Assembly (NCBI GenBank): GCA_041485385.1
Contig: JBGPJM010000025.1
Coordinates: forward strand, 1-37,290
DNA length: 37,290 bases
Origin: JBGPJM01 sp041485385
GTDB lineage: Bacteria > Planctomycetota > Phycisphaerae > Phycisphaerales > UBA1924
Reading direction: 5' to 3'
The notes under the pieces are model-generated. The model was not told the DNA's origin. It saw nothing but the letters and a program-made list of their open reading frames with translations, and made no database searches. Position 1 is the first letter of the stretch. The number at the start of each line of letters is the position of its first letter. Of this stretch, positions 7,459-15,706 are shown piece by piece. Made by a program: the position numbers and the translations under genes.

Positions 7459-9624
7459 CTACAGCGCGTCGAGCCTGGTGATGGTCCCGAAGTTTGTCCC
7501 GTTGGTGGAGAAGCCGCCGGAGGCCTGCGCGCCGCCGAGGGTGAGGTCGTAGTGGAACATCTGGCCGACGATCGGCACGTTGGACGTCACGCGGATCGAG
7601 TAGAAGAACCGGCTGTGCATGGTCCCCTCGTCCAGGATCGCCTGCAGGGTGTGCAGGTCCAGGTCGAGGCGCTGCCCGCCGGCGATGTTGGCGGTGTGGT
7701 CGAACTGGAAACCGTCGGTGTAGAAGAACGAGATGGTGATGGCGGCGTTGGTGTTGGTCCCGGTGAAGAAGACCGAGTTGGGGTTGTAGAACGAGAGGGT
7801 CTCGAAGACATTGATCCCGGCGCGGGCCGGGTCCATGAACCCCTCGGCGAAGAGGATGCCGGTGGCGGCCTCGATCGCGAAGGGGTTGGAGACCGCGTCG
7901 GTCATCCCGTTGTGCGCCGCGTGGGCGTAGACGGCGGCGCCCTGCGGAGCCGTGCGGTAGCGGACGGAGAACCTCTCTCCGCTGTTGATCCGGGTGTTTC
8001 CCAGTGTTGTCAGGTCGACGCTCCTGCGACTCTGCGCTGGAATGACCAGAGTGGAGCGCCCTTGATCCTCGAAGAAGGGGCTTTGGTAGATGAGGTCAAC
8101 CGACACTACCAAGGCAGTGAGGTTCGCGTTGAGAAACGTCAGAATCTGGTTGGTGCCGGCGCCGCCGGAACCCATCGGCACGATCCCGAACTCGGAGCCG
8201 TTGCCGGGGACGCCCAGCGCCGTCGAGCCCTGCTGGTCGCCGCGGTTGTCGAAGTGGCTGAGGGCGGCGACGATCGGCACGTCGGAGACGATCCGCGCGG
8301 AGAAGTTGGTGTGGTCGGGGATCTGCGTCACGTTCTGGAAGGCGAAGCCCCCGCGGCGCAACGCCGCGGTCGTGACGTTGAGCGTGACCGGCGCGGCGGT
8401 CTGGAAATAGAACGTGATCTGCAGGTTCGCCGGCGCGCTGCCGGCGTTCTGCCAGACCAGGAAGTCGAAGACGCTGCCGTTCTCCTTGCGGAGGTCGCCG
8501 AACCCCCACATGGTGGCCGGCCCGGAGTTCCCGACGAACGACTCGCCGGTGGAGGTCCCGAAGTCGTAGTGGCTGAGGTTCACCGCCAGCTGCCCGGTCG
8601 CCTGCACCTCGATGGCGTAGGGCACGCCCTGCGGGACCAGGTCGTTGGTCCCCGGCACGCCGCCCGGCCCGAACTGGGAGATGGTGATCCCGCCGCGGGT
8701 GTGCGGCGCGATAGTGCCGGTGGAGATCACCCGGTCGCGGTACCAGCCGGCCGTCGTGGTGATGTCGCCGTTGATGACCTCCGAGCGCACGATGACCTGG
8801 TAGAGCACGGCGGTGTCGCCGGCGTTGCCGATGGGGAGGAACTCGTTGATCGTGCTGCCGGCGAACCCCTCGGGGTAGTAGAAGTGCTGCGTGTAGAAGA
8901 TCGTGGTGCCGGCGGCCTTGATGATCTCGGCATCGCGGATGGTGGCCAGGTCGGCCTCGGTGATGAGCTGGCCGTCCATGTAGCTGGCGTTGACCGGCAG
9001 CGTGGTGAAGCCACCGCCGCCGTTGATCGTCCGGAGGCCGGCCATGGTCGTGACGACGGCCCAGGACGCGTCGTTGATGACGCGGGCGAAGACCGTGAAC
9101 CCGCCGTTCTGGTTGTCGAGGTTCGTCGAGTTGTCGGCCAGGTTGAAGAAGAACTGGCTGGTGGCGGAGTTGATGGTCTCGGGGGTCGGCGGCTGTCCCT
9201 GGGGTGGGCCGATCTTGGCCATCGCCAGTGTTCGGGCGACGTTCGATCGTTGAAACTCGTTCATGATCGTGGGGTCGGTCGGGATATTCCGCACGCCCCC
9301 CGTGTTCCCATCGAGGAACCTCGCCTGGCCCCCCTGGAGAATGAACCCCGAAACGAGCCGGTGGAAGAACGTGCCGTCGTAGTCGCCATCGCGGATGTAG
9401 TGGACGAAGTTGGTCACGGTGATGGGGGTCACCGTGTCCAGCAACTCGATGTCGATATCGCCGTAGTTGGTATTCAGACGGACGACCGTGTCGTTCTGGT
9501 TTTCGAGGTCGGTCAGATTGGGGAACGGCGAACCGCCGAAGAGCATCCGGGATTCGAGAGGTTCTACCAACGATCCGGGTCCGAAACGATCCCCGGGCCT
9601 GCGACGAGCTGTGCGCAACGCCAT
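7459..9624 (-). CDS. Cell-surface cyclophilin-type peptidyl-prolyl isomerase with LEPR-XLL N-terminus and four beta repeats
   Basis: A 721-residue protein. Residues about 21-27 read LESRMLF, a version of the LEPR-XLL signature that marks exported planctomycete proteins without a classical signal peptide. A cyclophilin domain follows (about residues 45-205): NTNYGDIDIELL, FHRLVSGFILQGG with the catalytic Arg of FHR, and SQFFFNLADN. The rest is four diverged repeats of about 110 residues beginning near FYYPEGFAGST, ATMWGFGDLRK, GIVPMGSGGAG and ILFAEGFMDPA. Each runs through a line like FLVWQNAGSAPANLQITFYF to IVSDVPIVAALSHFD, which resembles DUF5719-type extracellular beta domains. The start MALRTARRR follows AGGAGA at 7 nt. 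A TACACT box lies about 50 nt upstream. A foldase for exported proteins, anchored at the surface, is the likely role. Confidence 0.85.
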   Translation of the reverse strand: MALRTARRRPGDRFGPGSLVEPLESRMLFGGSPFPNLTDLENQNDTVVRLNTNYGDIDIELLDTVTPITVTNFVHYIRDGDYDGTFFHRLVSGFILQGGQARFLDGNTGGVRNIPTDPTIMNEFQRSNVARTLAMAKIGPPQGQPPTPETINSATSQFFFNLADNSTNLDNQNGGFTVFARVINDASWAVVTTMAGLRTINGGGGFTTLPVNASYMDGQLITEADLATIRDAEIIKAAGTTIFYTQHFYYPEGFAGSTINEFLPIGNAGDTAVLYQVIVRSEVINGDITTTAGWYRDRVISTGTIAPHTRGGITISQFGPGGVPGTNDLVPQGVPYAIEVQATGQLAVNLSHYDFGTSTGESFVGNSGPATMWGFGDLRKENGSVFDFLVWQNAGSAPANLQITFYFQTAAPVTLNVTTAALRRGGFAFQNVTQIPDHTNFSARIVSDVPIVAALSHFDNRGDQQGSTALGVPGNGSEFGIVPMGSGGAGTNQILTFLNANLTALVVSVDLIYQSPFFEDQGRSTLVIPAQSRRSVDLTTLGNTRINSGERFSVRYRTAPQGAAVYAHAAHNGMTDAVSNPFAIEAATGILFAEGFMDPARAGINVFETLSFYNPNSVFFTGTNTNAAITISFFYTDGFQFDHTANIAGGQRLDLDLHTLQAILDEGTMHSRFFYSIRVTSNVPIVGQMFHYDLTLGGAQASGGFSTNGTNFGTITRLDAL

Positions 9625-9678
9625 CTTCGATTCTCCTAAAAACGGTGGGCGTGGGGGCGCGAGGCCCCGCACAGACAA

Positions 9679-9684
9679 AGTGTA
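9679..9684 (-). promoter_or_regulatory. Candidate -10 box (TACACT) for the cyclophilin gene
   Basis: TACACT on the minus strand lies 54 nt before the ATG, leaving a short leader that carries the AGGAGA ribosome-binding site. No -35 hexamer is recognisable at 16-18 bp. Confidence 0.35.
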
Positions 9685-9799
9685 CCCCCTGCGTTGCCCA
9701 TTGCCACGCGGGAACAATGGTGACCTGCGGGGCTGAGCCCTGGATGATCCCGGGATGAGATGGTTTTCAGGCCGGGAGCGTCCCGGGCGCCACCATCGC

Positions 9800-9805
9800 T
9801 ACACT
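9800..9805 (+). promoter_or_regulatory. Candidate -10 box (TACACT) for a leaderless start of the two-domain glycosyltransferase
   Basis: GCTACACT is followed by six bases and an in-frame GTG at 9812. The earlier ATG at 9755 would place this box inside the coding region. No Shine-Dalgarno precedes either start. Confidence 0.45.
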
Positions 9806-9811
9806 CGACCC

Positions 9812-12421
9812 GTGGGCTCGACGATCTCCGAGGCGGCGCCGCCGCCCAACATCACCGCGCACATATCCACGCCGCTGCTCTCCAGGCCCGTCCGGATCGA
9901 CCTGGAACCGGAGCACGGGGCCCCGGCCGTGGCCTCGGTGGCCGCCGTCGTCCCGTGCCATGGCCGGCGCGATGACCTGGGGTTGTTGCTGCGCGACCTG
10001 GCCGGGCTCGACCTGGCACCATGCCGGATCGAACTTCGCGTGCTCGTGGTGGACAACGCGTCCGAGGAGCCGCTCGCGACGATCGCGATTCCCGCGGGGC
10101 TGCTTGTCGAGCACGTCCGGCTGGAGCGCAACACGGGCGGCAGCGGGGGTTTCAACGCCGGCCTCCGTCGCGTGCTCGGCCTGGACGACGCGCCCGCCGC
10201 GCCCGGTTCCCCGGCCGGGCGGCCGGAGTTCCTCTGGCTGATCGACAGCGACGTCCGCGTGCATCCGGAAACCCTGGGTGCGCTGGTCCGAGCGCTGCGG
10301 CAGAATGCCGGCCTGTGCGCGGCGGGCTCGGCCCTGGCGGACCCCCTCACGGGGCGCGTCTTCGAGGTCGGCGGGATGGTCGACCGTCGGACGGGGCGGC
10401 TGCGCCCGGCGGCCAGGGGTCTGGCCGGCCTGGAGGGGGGCGGTCCACTCGTGGTCGATTACGTCGCCTCGTGCAGCGCGCTGGTCCGGCGAGAGGCGAT
10501 CGACGCCGCGGGCCTCCTCCCGGACGTCTTTCTCAGCTGCGACGATGTTGAGTGGTGCATCCGGCTGGCGCTCGCGACGGGGAAGAAGATCGGCGCGGTC
10601 CCCGGCTCGATTGCCGTTCACCCCCGCTTCGACCGTTTCGCCACAACGGCGCGGTACTACGTTGCCCGCAACGCCCTGGGCCCTGCGCGGGCGCTGGGTC
10701 TGCCGCTCGCAGTGCGCCTCCGCCGGGCGATGCACGAGGTGCTCCGCGCCGTGGGACAGCAGATGATGGGGCGGGCTGATCTGGCCCGGCTGCACCTCCG
10801 CGGCCTGGCCGACTGCGCCGCGGGGCGCCTCACCGGCCCGGCACGCGGCGGGCCGCTCCGGTTCGAGGGGTTCCACCCTTTCGGCGAGCTCGCCGAGTGT
10901 CTCCGTGACGCACGCGGCCCGGTCCGGCGAGGGCGGGCGCTGATCGAGCACCCGCGCGACCTCGGGCTCTCACAGGAGCAGCTGGAAGACCTGACGCGCC
11001 GGCTCGCGGGCGCGGGGTTGAGGGTGATCGGCGCACCATCGGGCGGTCCCGGCTCGGTCATCGTGGGGCTGCTGCTGGGGCCCGGGGCCGACGTCGCCGT
11101 CGTGGCCGCGAAGGGGCGCCCACGCTCGTGGCTGCTTGGTCGCCTCCAAGTCGAGATCGCCGCCGGGGTGTGCGCGGGAGAGGGGGGCTGGCGGGCGCCG
11201 GGCTTCGTGGTGCGCCCGGCGAATCACCTTCGCACGCTGGCCCGTGCGGCGGCGACAGGTATGAGGGGAACGTGGCTGGCCGCGAGGGCCGCCCTGCGCG
11301 ACGTGCCACCGGCAGCCGCCGACGAGCCCCCCGTTCCGACGGGCACCGATTCCGCGGCGGTGCGCACGGCGGCGGCGGCGCGCCCGGCGCCCGGCTCCCC
11401 CCCGCTCACCCACCGCGCCGCCCCCGCCCCCCCCGTTCCCCCGGCGCCGGACGCCCGGGCGCGGGTGGTCGAGAGCAAAGCCAGCGCGAAGGCGGTGAGC
11501 CTGCCAACCCTCTCGGTCGTGGTGCTCAGCTACAACCGCTGGGGGATGCTCAGCGGGACACTCGCTCGCCTGGCTCGCCTGCCCGCCCTGGCCGGCGCAC
11601 AGGTCGTCGTCGTCGACAACGCGTCGGCCGACGGCTCCGCCGAACGGACGGCGCGCCAGTTCCCGCGCGTGCACGTTGAGCGGCTCAAGAGGAACATCGG
11701 CGTCGCGGCATTCAACCGCGGCGTCGAGCTCGCCACGGGGGAGGTTGTCCTGGTGCTGGACGACGATGCCTGGCCGGACGAGCGAGCCGTCGAGGGCGGG
11801 CTGGAACTCCTGGGCCGGCGCCCCGACATCGGCGCCGTCGCGCTGCACCCCAGGCACCCCGAGACCGGCCGGAGCGAGTGGTCGTTTGCCGATCGTGTGC
11901 TCGGTGGCGCGGCGACCGACCGATGGCCGGTGATGGGGTGCGGGAACCTGATCCGGCGCGACGTGTGGAGAGCGGTCGGCGGGTACGAGCCGGCGTTCTT
12001 CCTCTACCGCAACGACGTCGACATGGCGCTCAAGATCCTGGGCCGGGCCCGCGCCGCCGCGCCCGGCGAGGCCGGCGAGACATGGGGCCTGCATTTCGAC
12101 CCGTCGTGGACGGTGTGGCATCAGAGCCCGGTGGCGCGTCGCAAGAGCGGGCGGTGGCACCGGCTCGCCACGCGCAACTGGATCTGGTTGGCCCGCCGAC
12201 ATGGACGCGGGCCGGGGCTGGGCGGGGTGTGCGGCGCGCTGCTGGGATGGGCCTGGGCCCACCGCCTGGCGATGCTCAGCCCGGTCGCCCACATTCAGAC
12301 TCTTCGAGGGGCGGCAGAAGGCTGGCTCCGCCGCCCGCCTGCGCTGGCGCAGCGGGCGCCCGAGGCCGCGCGCAGCTTTCGGCGGCTCATCTGGATCCGC
12401 CTTGGTCGTGACCGGCGGTGA
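9812..12421 (+). CDS. Tandem two-domain family 2 glycosyltransferase
   Basis: An 869-residue protein with two complete GT2-like domains. The first (about residues 40-340) has AAVVPCHGRRDDL, VLVVDNASEE, the NTGGSGGFNAGLRR motif characteristic of galactofuranosyl/rhamnosyl-type transferases, the DXD-like LIDSDVRVHP and a CDDVEWCIRL acceptor region. A 200-residue linker follows, partly Pro/Ala-rich. The second domain (about 565-820) has LSVVVLSYNRWG, VVVVDNASADGS, KRNIGVAAFNRG, LDDDAWPDE and LYRNDVDMALKI, like WbbL-type rhamnosyltransferases. Together they could add two successive sugars to a surface glycan. The GTG start is preferred on promoter spacing; an ATG 19 codons upstream is possible. 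Neighbouring genes also concern the cell surface. Confidence 0.88.
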   Translation: MGSTISEAAPPPNITAHISTPLLSRPVRIDLEPEHGAPAVASVAAVVPCHGRRDDLGLLLRDLAGLDLAPCRIELRVLVVDNASEEPLATIAIPAGLLVEHVRLERNTGGSGGFNAGLRRVLGLDDAPAAPGSPAGRPEFLWLIDSDVRVHPETLGALVRALRQNAGLCAAGSALADPLTGRVFEVGGMVDRRTGRLRPAARGLAGLEGGGPLVVDYVASCSALVRREAIDAAGLLPDVFLSCDDVEWCIRLALATGKKIGAVPGSIAVHPRFDRFATTARYYVARNALGPARALGLPLAVRLRRAMHEVLRAVGQQMMGRADLARLHLRGLADCAAGRLTGPARGGPLRFEGFHPFGELAECLRDARGPVRRGRALIEHPRDLGLSQEQLEDLTRRLAGAGLRVIGAPSGGPGSVIVGLLLGPGADVAVVAAKGRPRSWLLGRLQVEIAAGVCAGEGGWRAPGFVVRPANHLRTLARAAATGMRGTWLAARAALRDVPPAAADEPPVPTGTDSAAVRTAAAARPAPGSPPLTHRAAPAPPVPPAPDARARVVESKASAKAVSLPTLSVVVLSYNRWGMLSGTLARLARLPALAGAQVVVVDNASADGSAERTARQFPRVHVERLKRNIGVAAFNRGVELATGEVVLVLDDDAWPDERAVEGGLELLGRRPDIGAVALHPRHPETGRSEWSFADRVLGGAATDRWPVMGCGNLIRRDVWRAVGGYEPAFFLYRNDVDMALKILGRARAAAPGEAGETWGLHFDPSWTVWHQSPVARRKSGRWHRLATRNWIWLARRHGRGPGLGGVCGALLGWAWAHRLAMLSPVAHIQTLRGAAEGWLRRPPALAQRAPEAARSFRRLIWIRLGRDRR

Positions 12422-12438
12422 TGCCGGCTGGGCCACCG

Positions 12439-12470
12439 TATCGGGGTGATCCGATCGCGTGGATCCGATA
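12439..12470. promoter_or_regulatory. Inverted/direct repeat in the leader region of the CAP-domain gene
   Basis: TATCGG (12439-12444) is mirrored by CCGATA (12465-12470), and GATCCGAT occurs twice within it (12448-12455, 12462-12469). The symmetry suggests a protein-binding site in the 210-bp intergenic region. No regulator gene is adjacent, so the function is unknown. Confidence 0.3.
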
Positions 12471-12631
12471 GCGACGGCCGCTAACGTTGTGCGGAGGCTT
12501 CTCGGACGGAGCGCGAGAACCCTTTCGTTCTAGATCGGGGCATGCCCGCGTTTCGCCCCTCTTGCCCATCCTCGCGCCAAGCCGCCTCCGTCATAGACCG
12601 ATGTTGATGTCGGTCCACTGCGGAGACAGCC

Positions 12632-14680
12632 ATGTTCCAATTCCGATCGGGTACGTTGGAGAGCGCGAGGGTCGGCAAGCGGTCCAGGGGCGGGCGGACA
12701 TCGTCGGCCCCCACGCCGTCGATGCTGCTTGAATCGCTCGAGCCCCGCACCCTGCTGACCGGTTTCTCGTGGACAGCCGAGGAGATTTACCTCGCCGAGC
12801 TGGTGAACCGCGCGCGGGCCAACCCGATGGCCGAGGGCGCCCGGCTGGGGATCGACCTCACGGCGGGCCTGACGGCGGGCGAGCTTGCGCGCCTGGTTGC
12901 GCAGGAGCCCTTGGCGCTCAACGAGTTCCTGACGATCGCCGCCCGGGCCCACAGCCTCGACATGGCCCAGCGCGACTTCTTCGACCACGTCAACCCCGAC
13001 GGTCTGGGCCCGACGGAGCGTGCGCAGAACGCCGGCTACGAGGGAACCGCCGGCGAGAACATCGCCGCGGGGTACAACTCGATCGACGCCGTGCACGCCG
13101 CGTGGCTGCTCTCGCTGGACCACCGCAAGAACGTGCTGAGCCTGCAGGAGAACTTCACGAGCTCGTTCCACTACGACGAGTTCGGCCCGGGCTTCGCGTT
13201 CACGAACATCGGCCCGTTCTTCGACTACCACACCGAGGAGTTCGGCGTGCAGGCGGCGCCGGCCGGCATCTTCCTGCTGGGCGTCGTCTACGACGACGGC
13301 GACAGCAACAGCTTCTACGGCATCGGCGAGGGCGTCTCGGGGGTGCGGGTCGAGATCGGGCTCGCCGGCGCGCCGGGCACGATCGTGGGCACCTACACCA
13401 CCGACGCCGCCGGCAACTACCAGATCCCCGTCACCGCCGGCGACTACATCGTGCGGTTCACGCACCTCTCCAGCGGCCAGACGACCACCCGCTCGTTCAC
13501 CATCACCGACGAGAACGTCGAGGTGAGCGTCACGCGCGCGCAGATCAACCAGGGCTCGGACATGACCTACATCGCCCACGGGGGCGGGCAGATCCTGGTG
13601 AGCTCCACCGGCACCGGGCGCATCACCGCGGCGGCGATCAACGCGGGCGGGCGGCCGGTGGTGTTCCAGCAGAACGGCGCCGGCGGGTGGGCGGGGCGCG
13701 ATCTCGTGGCCGCCGCGGGCGGGCCCGAGATCACCGGCAAGCTCATCACGTGGGTGGACCCCAAGGACGGGTTCGTGTACGCCGCGGCCCGCTCGGAGTC
13801 CGGCCTGATCCTCTACACGCAGGACGCGGGCGCCGCCTGGAGCTACCGCAACCTGACCACCTCGGTGGCCGGGGCGAGCGTGCCCGGGAATGAGATCACC
13901 GCGTTCGCCGGCATCGATGGGTACATGCGGATCGCCGGCCTGGTGCCCAACGGCGACCTGGTGCTGTTCTTCCAGGACGGCACCGGGAGCGCCGGCAACT
14001 ACGGCTGGTCGTTCGCCAACCTCGCCGGCCATCTTCAGGCGCAGGGGGAGACGATGCCCGCGCTGGTCGGCGAGCTGACCAGCTACGTGACCAGTTGGAA
14101 CGGCGCGAACATCGCGGCCCTCGACGGCGCGGGCAGCATTCACGTCATCTGGTGGGCCCCGGGCCTGATCTTCTGGCGCACCGACAACCTCAGCACCATC
14201 ACCGGCGCTCCCCCGCTCAGCGGCGGGGTGACCGCTTACCTCACCTCCTGGGGCGGCATCAACCTGGCGGGCCTGAACTCCGCGGGCGAGGTCTCCGTGA
14301 CCTGGTGGGTGCCCTCCTTCGGCGGGAACTGGATCACCAGCAACCTCACGCAGCAGTTCTCCGGCTCGACCCTCACCCCGTCGAGCATCACGAGCTATGT
14401 CTCGAGCTGGGGCGGCCTGAACATCGCCGGCATCGACGGGGCGGGGCGCGTCATCATCTACTGGTGGGCCCCCGGCCAGGACCTGTGGACGGTCACGCCG
14501 ATCAGCGACCTGATCAACGGCGCCCCGCTGCCGATCGGGCGGATCACCGGGCACGCCACCCCCACCGGCAGCCTGAACATCGTCGGCGCCGACGCCGGCG
14601 GGCACGTGGTGCGGTACCACTGGGAAATCGGCGGCTCGTGGGCGGCCGAGGACATCACGGCCGCCGTGCCGCCGGGCTGA
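12632..14680 (+). CDS. LEPR-XLL exported protein with CAP (SCP/PR-1) domain, Cna-B-like domain and probable seven-bladed propeller
   Basis: A 682-residue protein. LEPRTLL at residues 36-42 is the planctomycete export-associated signature. A CAP domain spans about 48-205, with the conserved pattern FFDHVNPDG, AGYEGTAGENIAAGY and SLDHRKN that supplies the His/Glu cavity of the family. A short Cna-B/SdrD-like beta domain follows (GVRVEIGLAGAPG to ADYIVRFTH, about 220-300). The remaining roughly 370 residues form seven repeats of 45-60 residues, the clearest reading SYVTSWNGANIAALDGAG, AYLTSWGGINLAGLNSAG and SYVSSWGGLNIAGIDGAG, each ending in a WWAPG-like strand. Seven copies fit a beta propeller that could bind sugars or proteins. 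GGAG precedes the ATG at about 8 nt. A short hairpin (GACCGA 12596-12601 with TCGGTC 12610-12615) lies in the leader. The activity is unknown. Confidence 0.82.
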   Translation: MFQFRSGTLESARVGKRSRGGRTSSAPTPSMLLESLEPRTLLTGFSWTAEEIYLAELVNRARANPMAEGARLGIDLTAGLTAGELARLVAQEPLALNEFLTIAARAHSLDMAQRDFFDHVNPDGLGPTERAQNAGYEGTAGENIAAGYNSIDAVHAAWLLSLDHRKNVLSLQENFTSSFHYDEFGPGFAFTNIGPFFDYHTEEFGVQAAPAGIFLLGVVYDDGDSNSFYGIGEGVSGVRVEIGLAGAPGTIVGTYTTDAAGNYQIPVTAGDYIVRFTHLSSGQTTTRSFTITDENVEVSVTRAQINQGSDMTYIAHGGGQILVSSTGTGRITAAAINAGGRPVVFQQNGAGGWAGRDLVAAAGGPEITGKLITWVDPKDGFVYAAARSESGLILYTQDAGAAWSYRNLTTSVAGASVPGNEITAFAGIDGYMRIAGLVPNGDLVLFFQDGTGSAGNYGWSFANLAGHLQAQGETMPALVGELTSYVTSWNGANIAALDGAGSIHVIWWAPGLIFWRTDNLSTITGAPPLSGGVTAYLTSWGGINLAGLNSAGEVSVTWWVPSFGGNWITSNLTQQFSGSTLTPSSITSYVSSWGGLNIAGIDGAGRVIIYWWAPGQDLWTVTPISDLINGAPLPIGRITGHATPTGSLNIVGADAGGHVVRYHWEIGGSWAAEDITAAVPPG

Positions 14681-14699
14681 ACCCCCCACCTCCCGGCCG

Positions 14700-15215
14700 T
14701 CACGTGCCGGCACGGGCCCCCAGCACCAGCTCCAGCATTGCGCGCCACTCGCCGTAGCGGTACGGCGCGCCGTGCTCGTCGTGGATCCGGCGGATGTCGG
14801 CCAGAGCGCGCTCGGAAAGCTCCTGCTGCCACTCTTGCGCCGAGCGATCACAGAAGTACACCCGGCACCCCAGCGGCCTGATCGCATGAACGCCGCAGAG
14901 ATTGGCCACCTGGAACGGGCACCCGCCCCGTGCCCTGGCCTCGCCCAACTGGGGGAGCGAGAGCCCGCCCCGCGGCGGATCGAGCTCGCCCAGGCGCGCC
15001 AGCGTGAAGGCGGCCTCCAGACCCGTGACGTACAGCCGGTGCCCGGCCCGCTCGAAGTTGCAGCACCGCCCCGAGGCCCAGCACGCCGGCCCGCGGGCCG
15101 TGATCGCGGCGCCGACCTCTTCATACACACGCCCCAGCGCCGCGGCGACCTCGGGGCGCGCCGCGGCCGCCAGCCACTCCGCCGCGATCGCCCTGTCCTG
15201 CGGATCGGACTGCAT
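14700..15215 (-). CDS. YkgJ-family cysteine-cluster protein (first of two)
   Basis: A 171-residue soluble protein of the YkgJ-type zinc/iron-chelating cysteine-cluster family. The conserved cysteines appear as ACWASGRCCNF near residue 45 and CPFQVANLCGVHAIRPLGCRVYFC near 100-125, which matches the family pattern of an N-terminal C-CC group and a distal C-C-C group. The C-terminal 40 residues are a helical extension (QEWQQELSERALADIRRIHDE). The biochemical role of the family is not established; a metal-cluster or demethylation role has been suggested. It is the last gene of a minus-strand operon, 20 bp after its paralogue. The ATG start gives MQSDPQDRAIA, preceded by a weak AAGGGTGG. The extra upstream in-frame sequence overlaps the previous gene and was excluded. 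Confidence 0.8.
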   Translation of the reverse strand: MQSDPQDRAIAAEWLAAAARPEVAAALGRVYEEVGAAITARGPACWASGRCCNFERAGHRLYVTGLEAAFTLARLGELDPPRGGLSLPQLGEARARGGCPFQVANLCGVHAIRPLGCRVYFCDRSAQEWQQELSERALADIRRIHDEHGAPYRYGEWRAMLELVLGARAGT

Positions 15216-15235
15216 CGACCACCCTTGAGCGGTTG

Positions 15236-15706
15236 TCAGATCTTGAGCGAGTCCCGCATGATCCTGATCTGCTGCGGGGGGTGGAGCTTCCCCTTGTCCA
15301 TCCCCGGGCAGGTGCGCCTCGCCCGCTCCCACGCCGGCTGCGACTTGACCACGCTGGGCCAGAAGGGCCAGGTGCGGCACTGCACGGGCCGGTCCTCGTA
15401 CACACCGCAGATCGCCTTCCCCGACACCGTGTCGCGATCCAGGAAGACGCAGTCCAGTCCGTGTCCCGTGCGTTTCTCGTTGAGCGAGCGGCCCTCTTCG
15501 GTCATGTGCGTGTAGTCGCGCAGGAAGGCCGCGACCGGAACACCCAGACGGGCGGCCAGGGCCGCGGCCTCGTCGTCGTCGACCAGGACGTACCCCTCCG
15601 GGCCCGAGCAGCAGTTGCCGCACATCGTGCAGGCGAAGCGGAGCCCGGCGTCGGCGGGCGGGGGCCGGTCGAACCAGTCGGTGGGGGACCGGGCGGGCGC
15701 GGTCAC
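15236..15706 (-). CDS. YkgJ-family cysteine-cluster protein (second of two)
   Basis: A 156-residue protein of the same family as its downstream neighbour but well diverged. The cysteine cluster is CTMCGNCCSGPEGYVLVDDDE near residue 26, with later cysteines in CVFLD, ICGVYEDRPVQCRTWPFWP and RTCPGM. The EDRPVQCRTWPF segment is the hallmark of the family. The GTG start overlaps the stop of the upstream phosphatase gene (GTGA) and is preceded by GGAGAAG, so it should be translationally coupled to it. Two YkgJ-type proteins side by side behind a regulatory phosphatase suggests a joint redox or metal-related function, which is inference. Confidence 0.85.
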   Translation of the reverse strand: MTAPARSPTDWFDRPPPADAGLRFACTMCGNCCSGPEGYVLVDDDEAAALAARLGVPVAAFLRDYTHMTEEGRSLNEKRTGHGLDCVFLDRDTVSGKAICGVYEDRPVQCRTWPFWPSVVKSQPAWERARRTCPGMDKGKLHPPQQIRIMRDSLKI

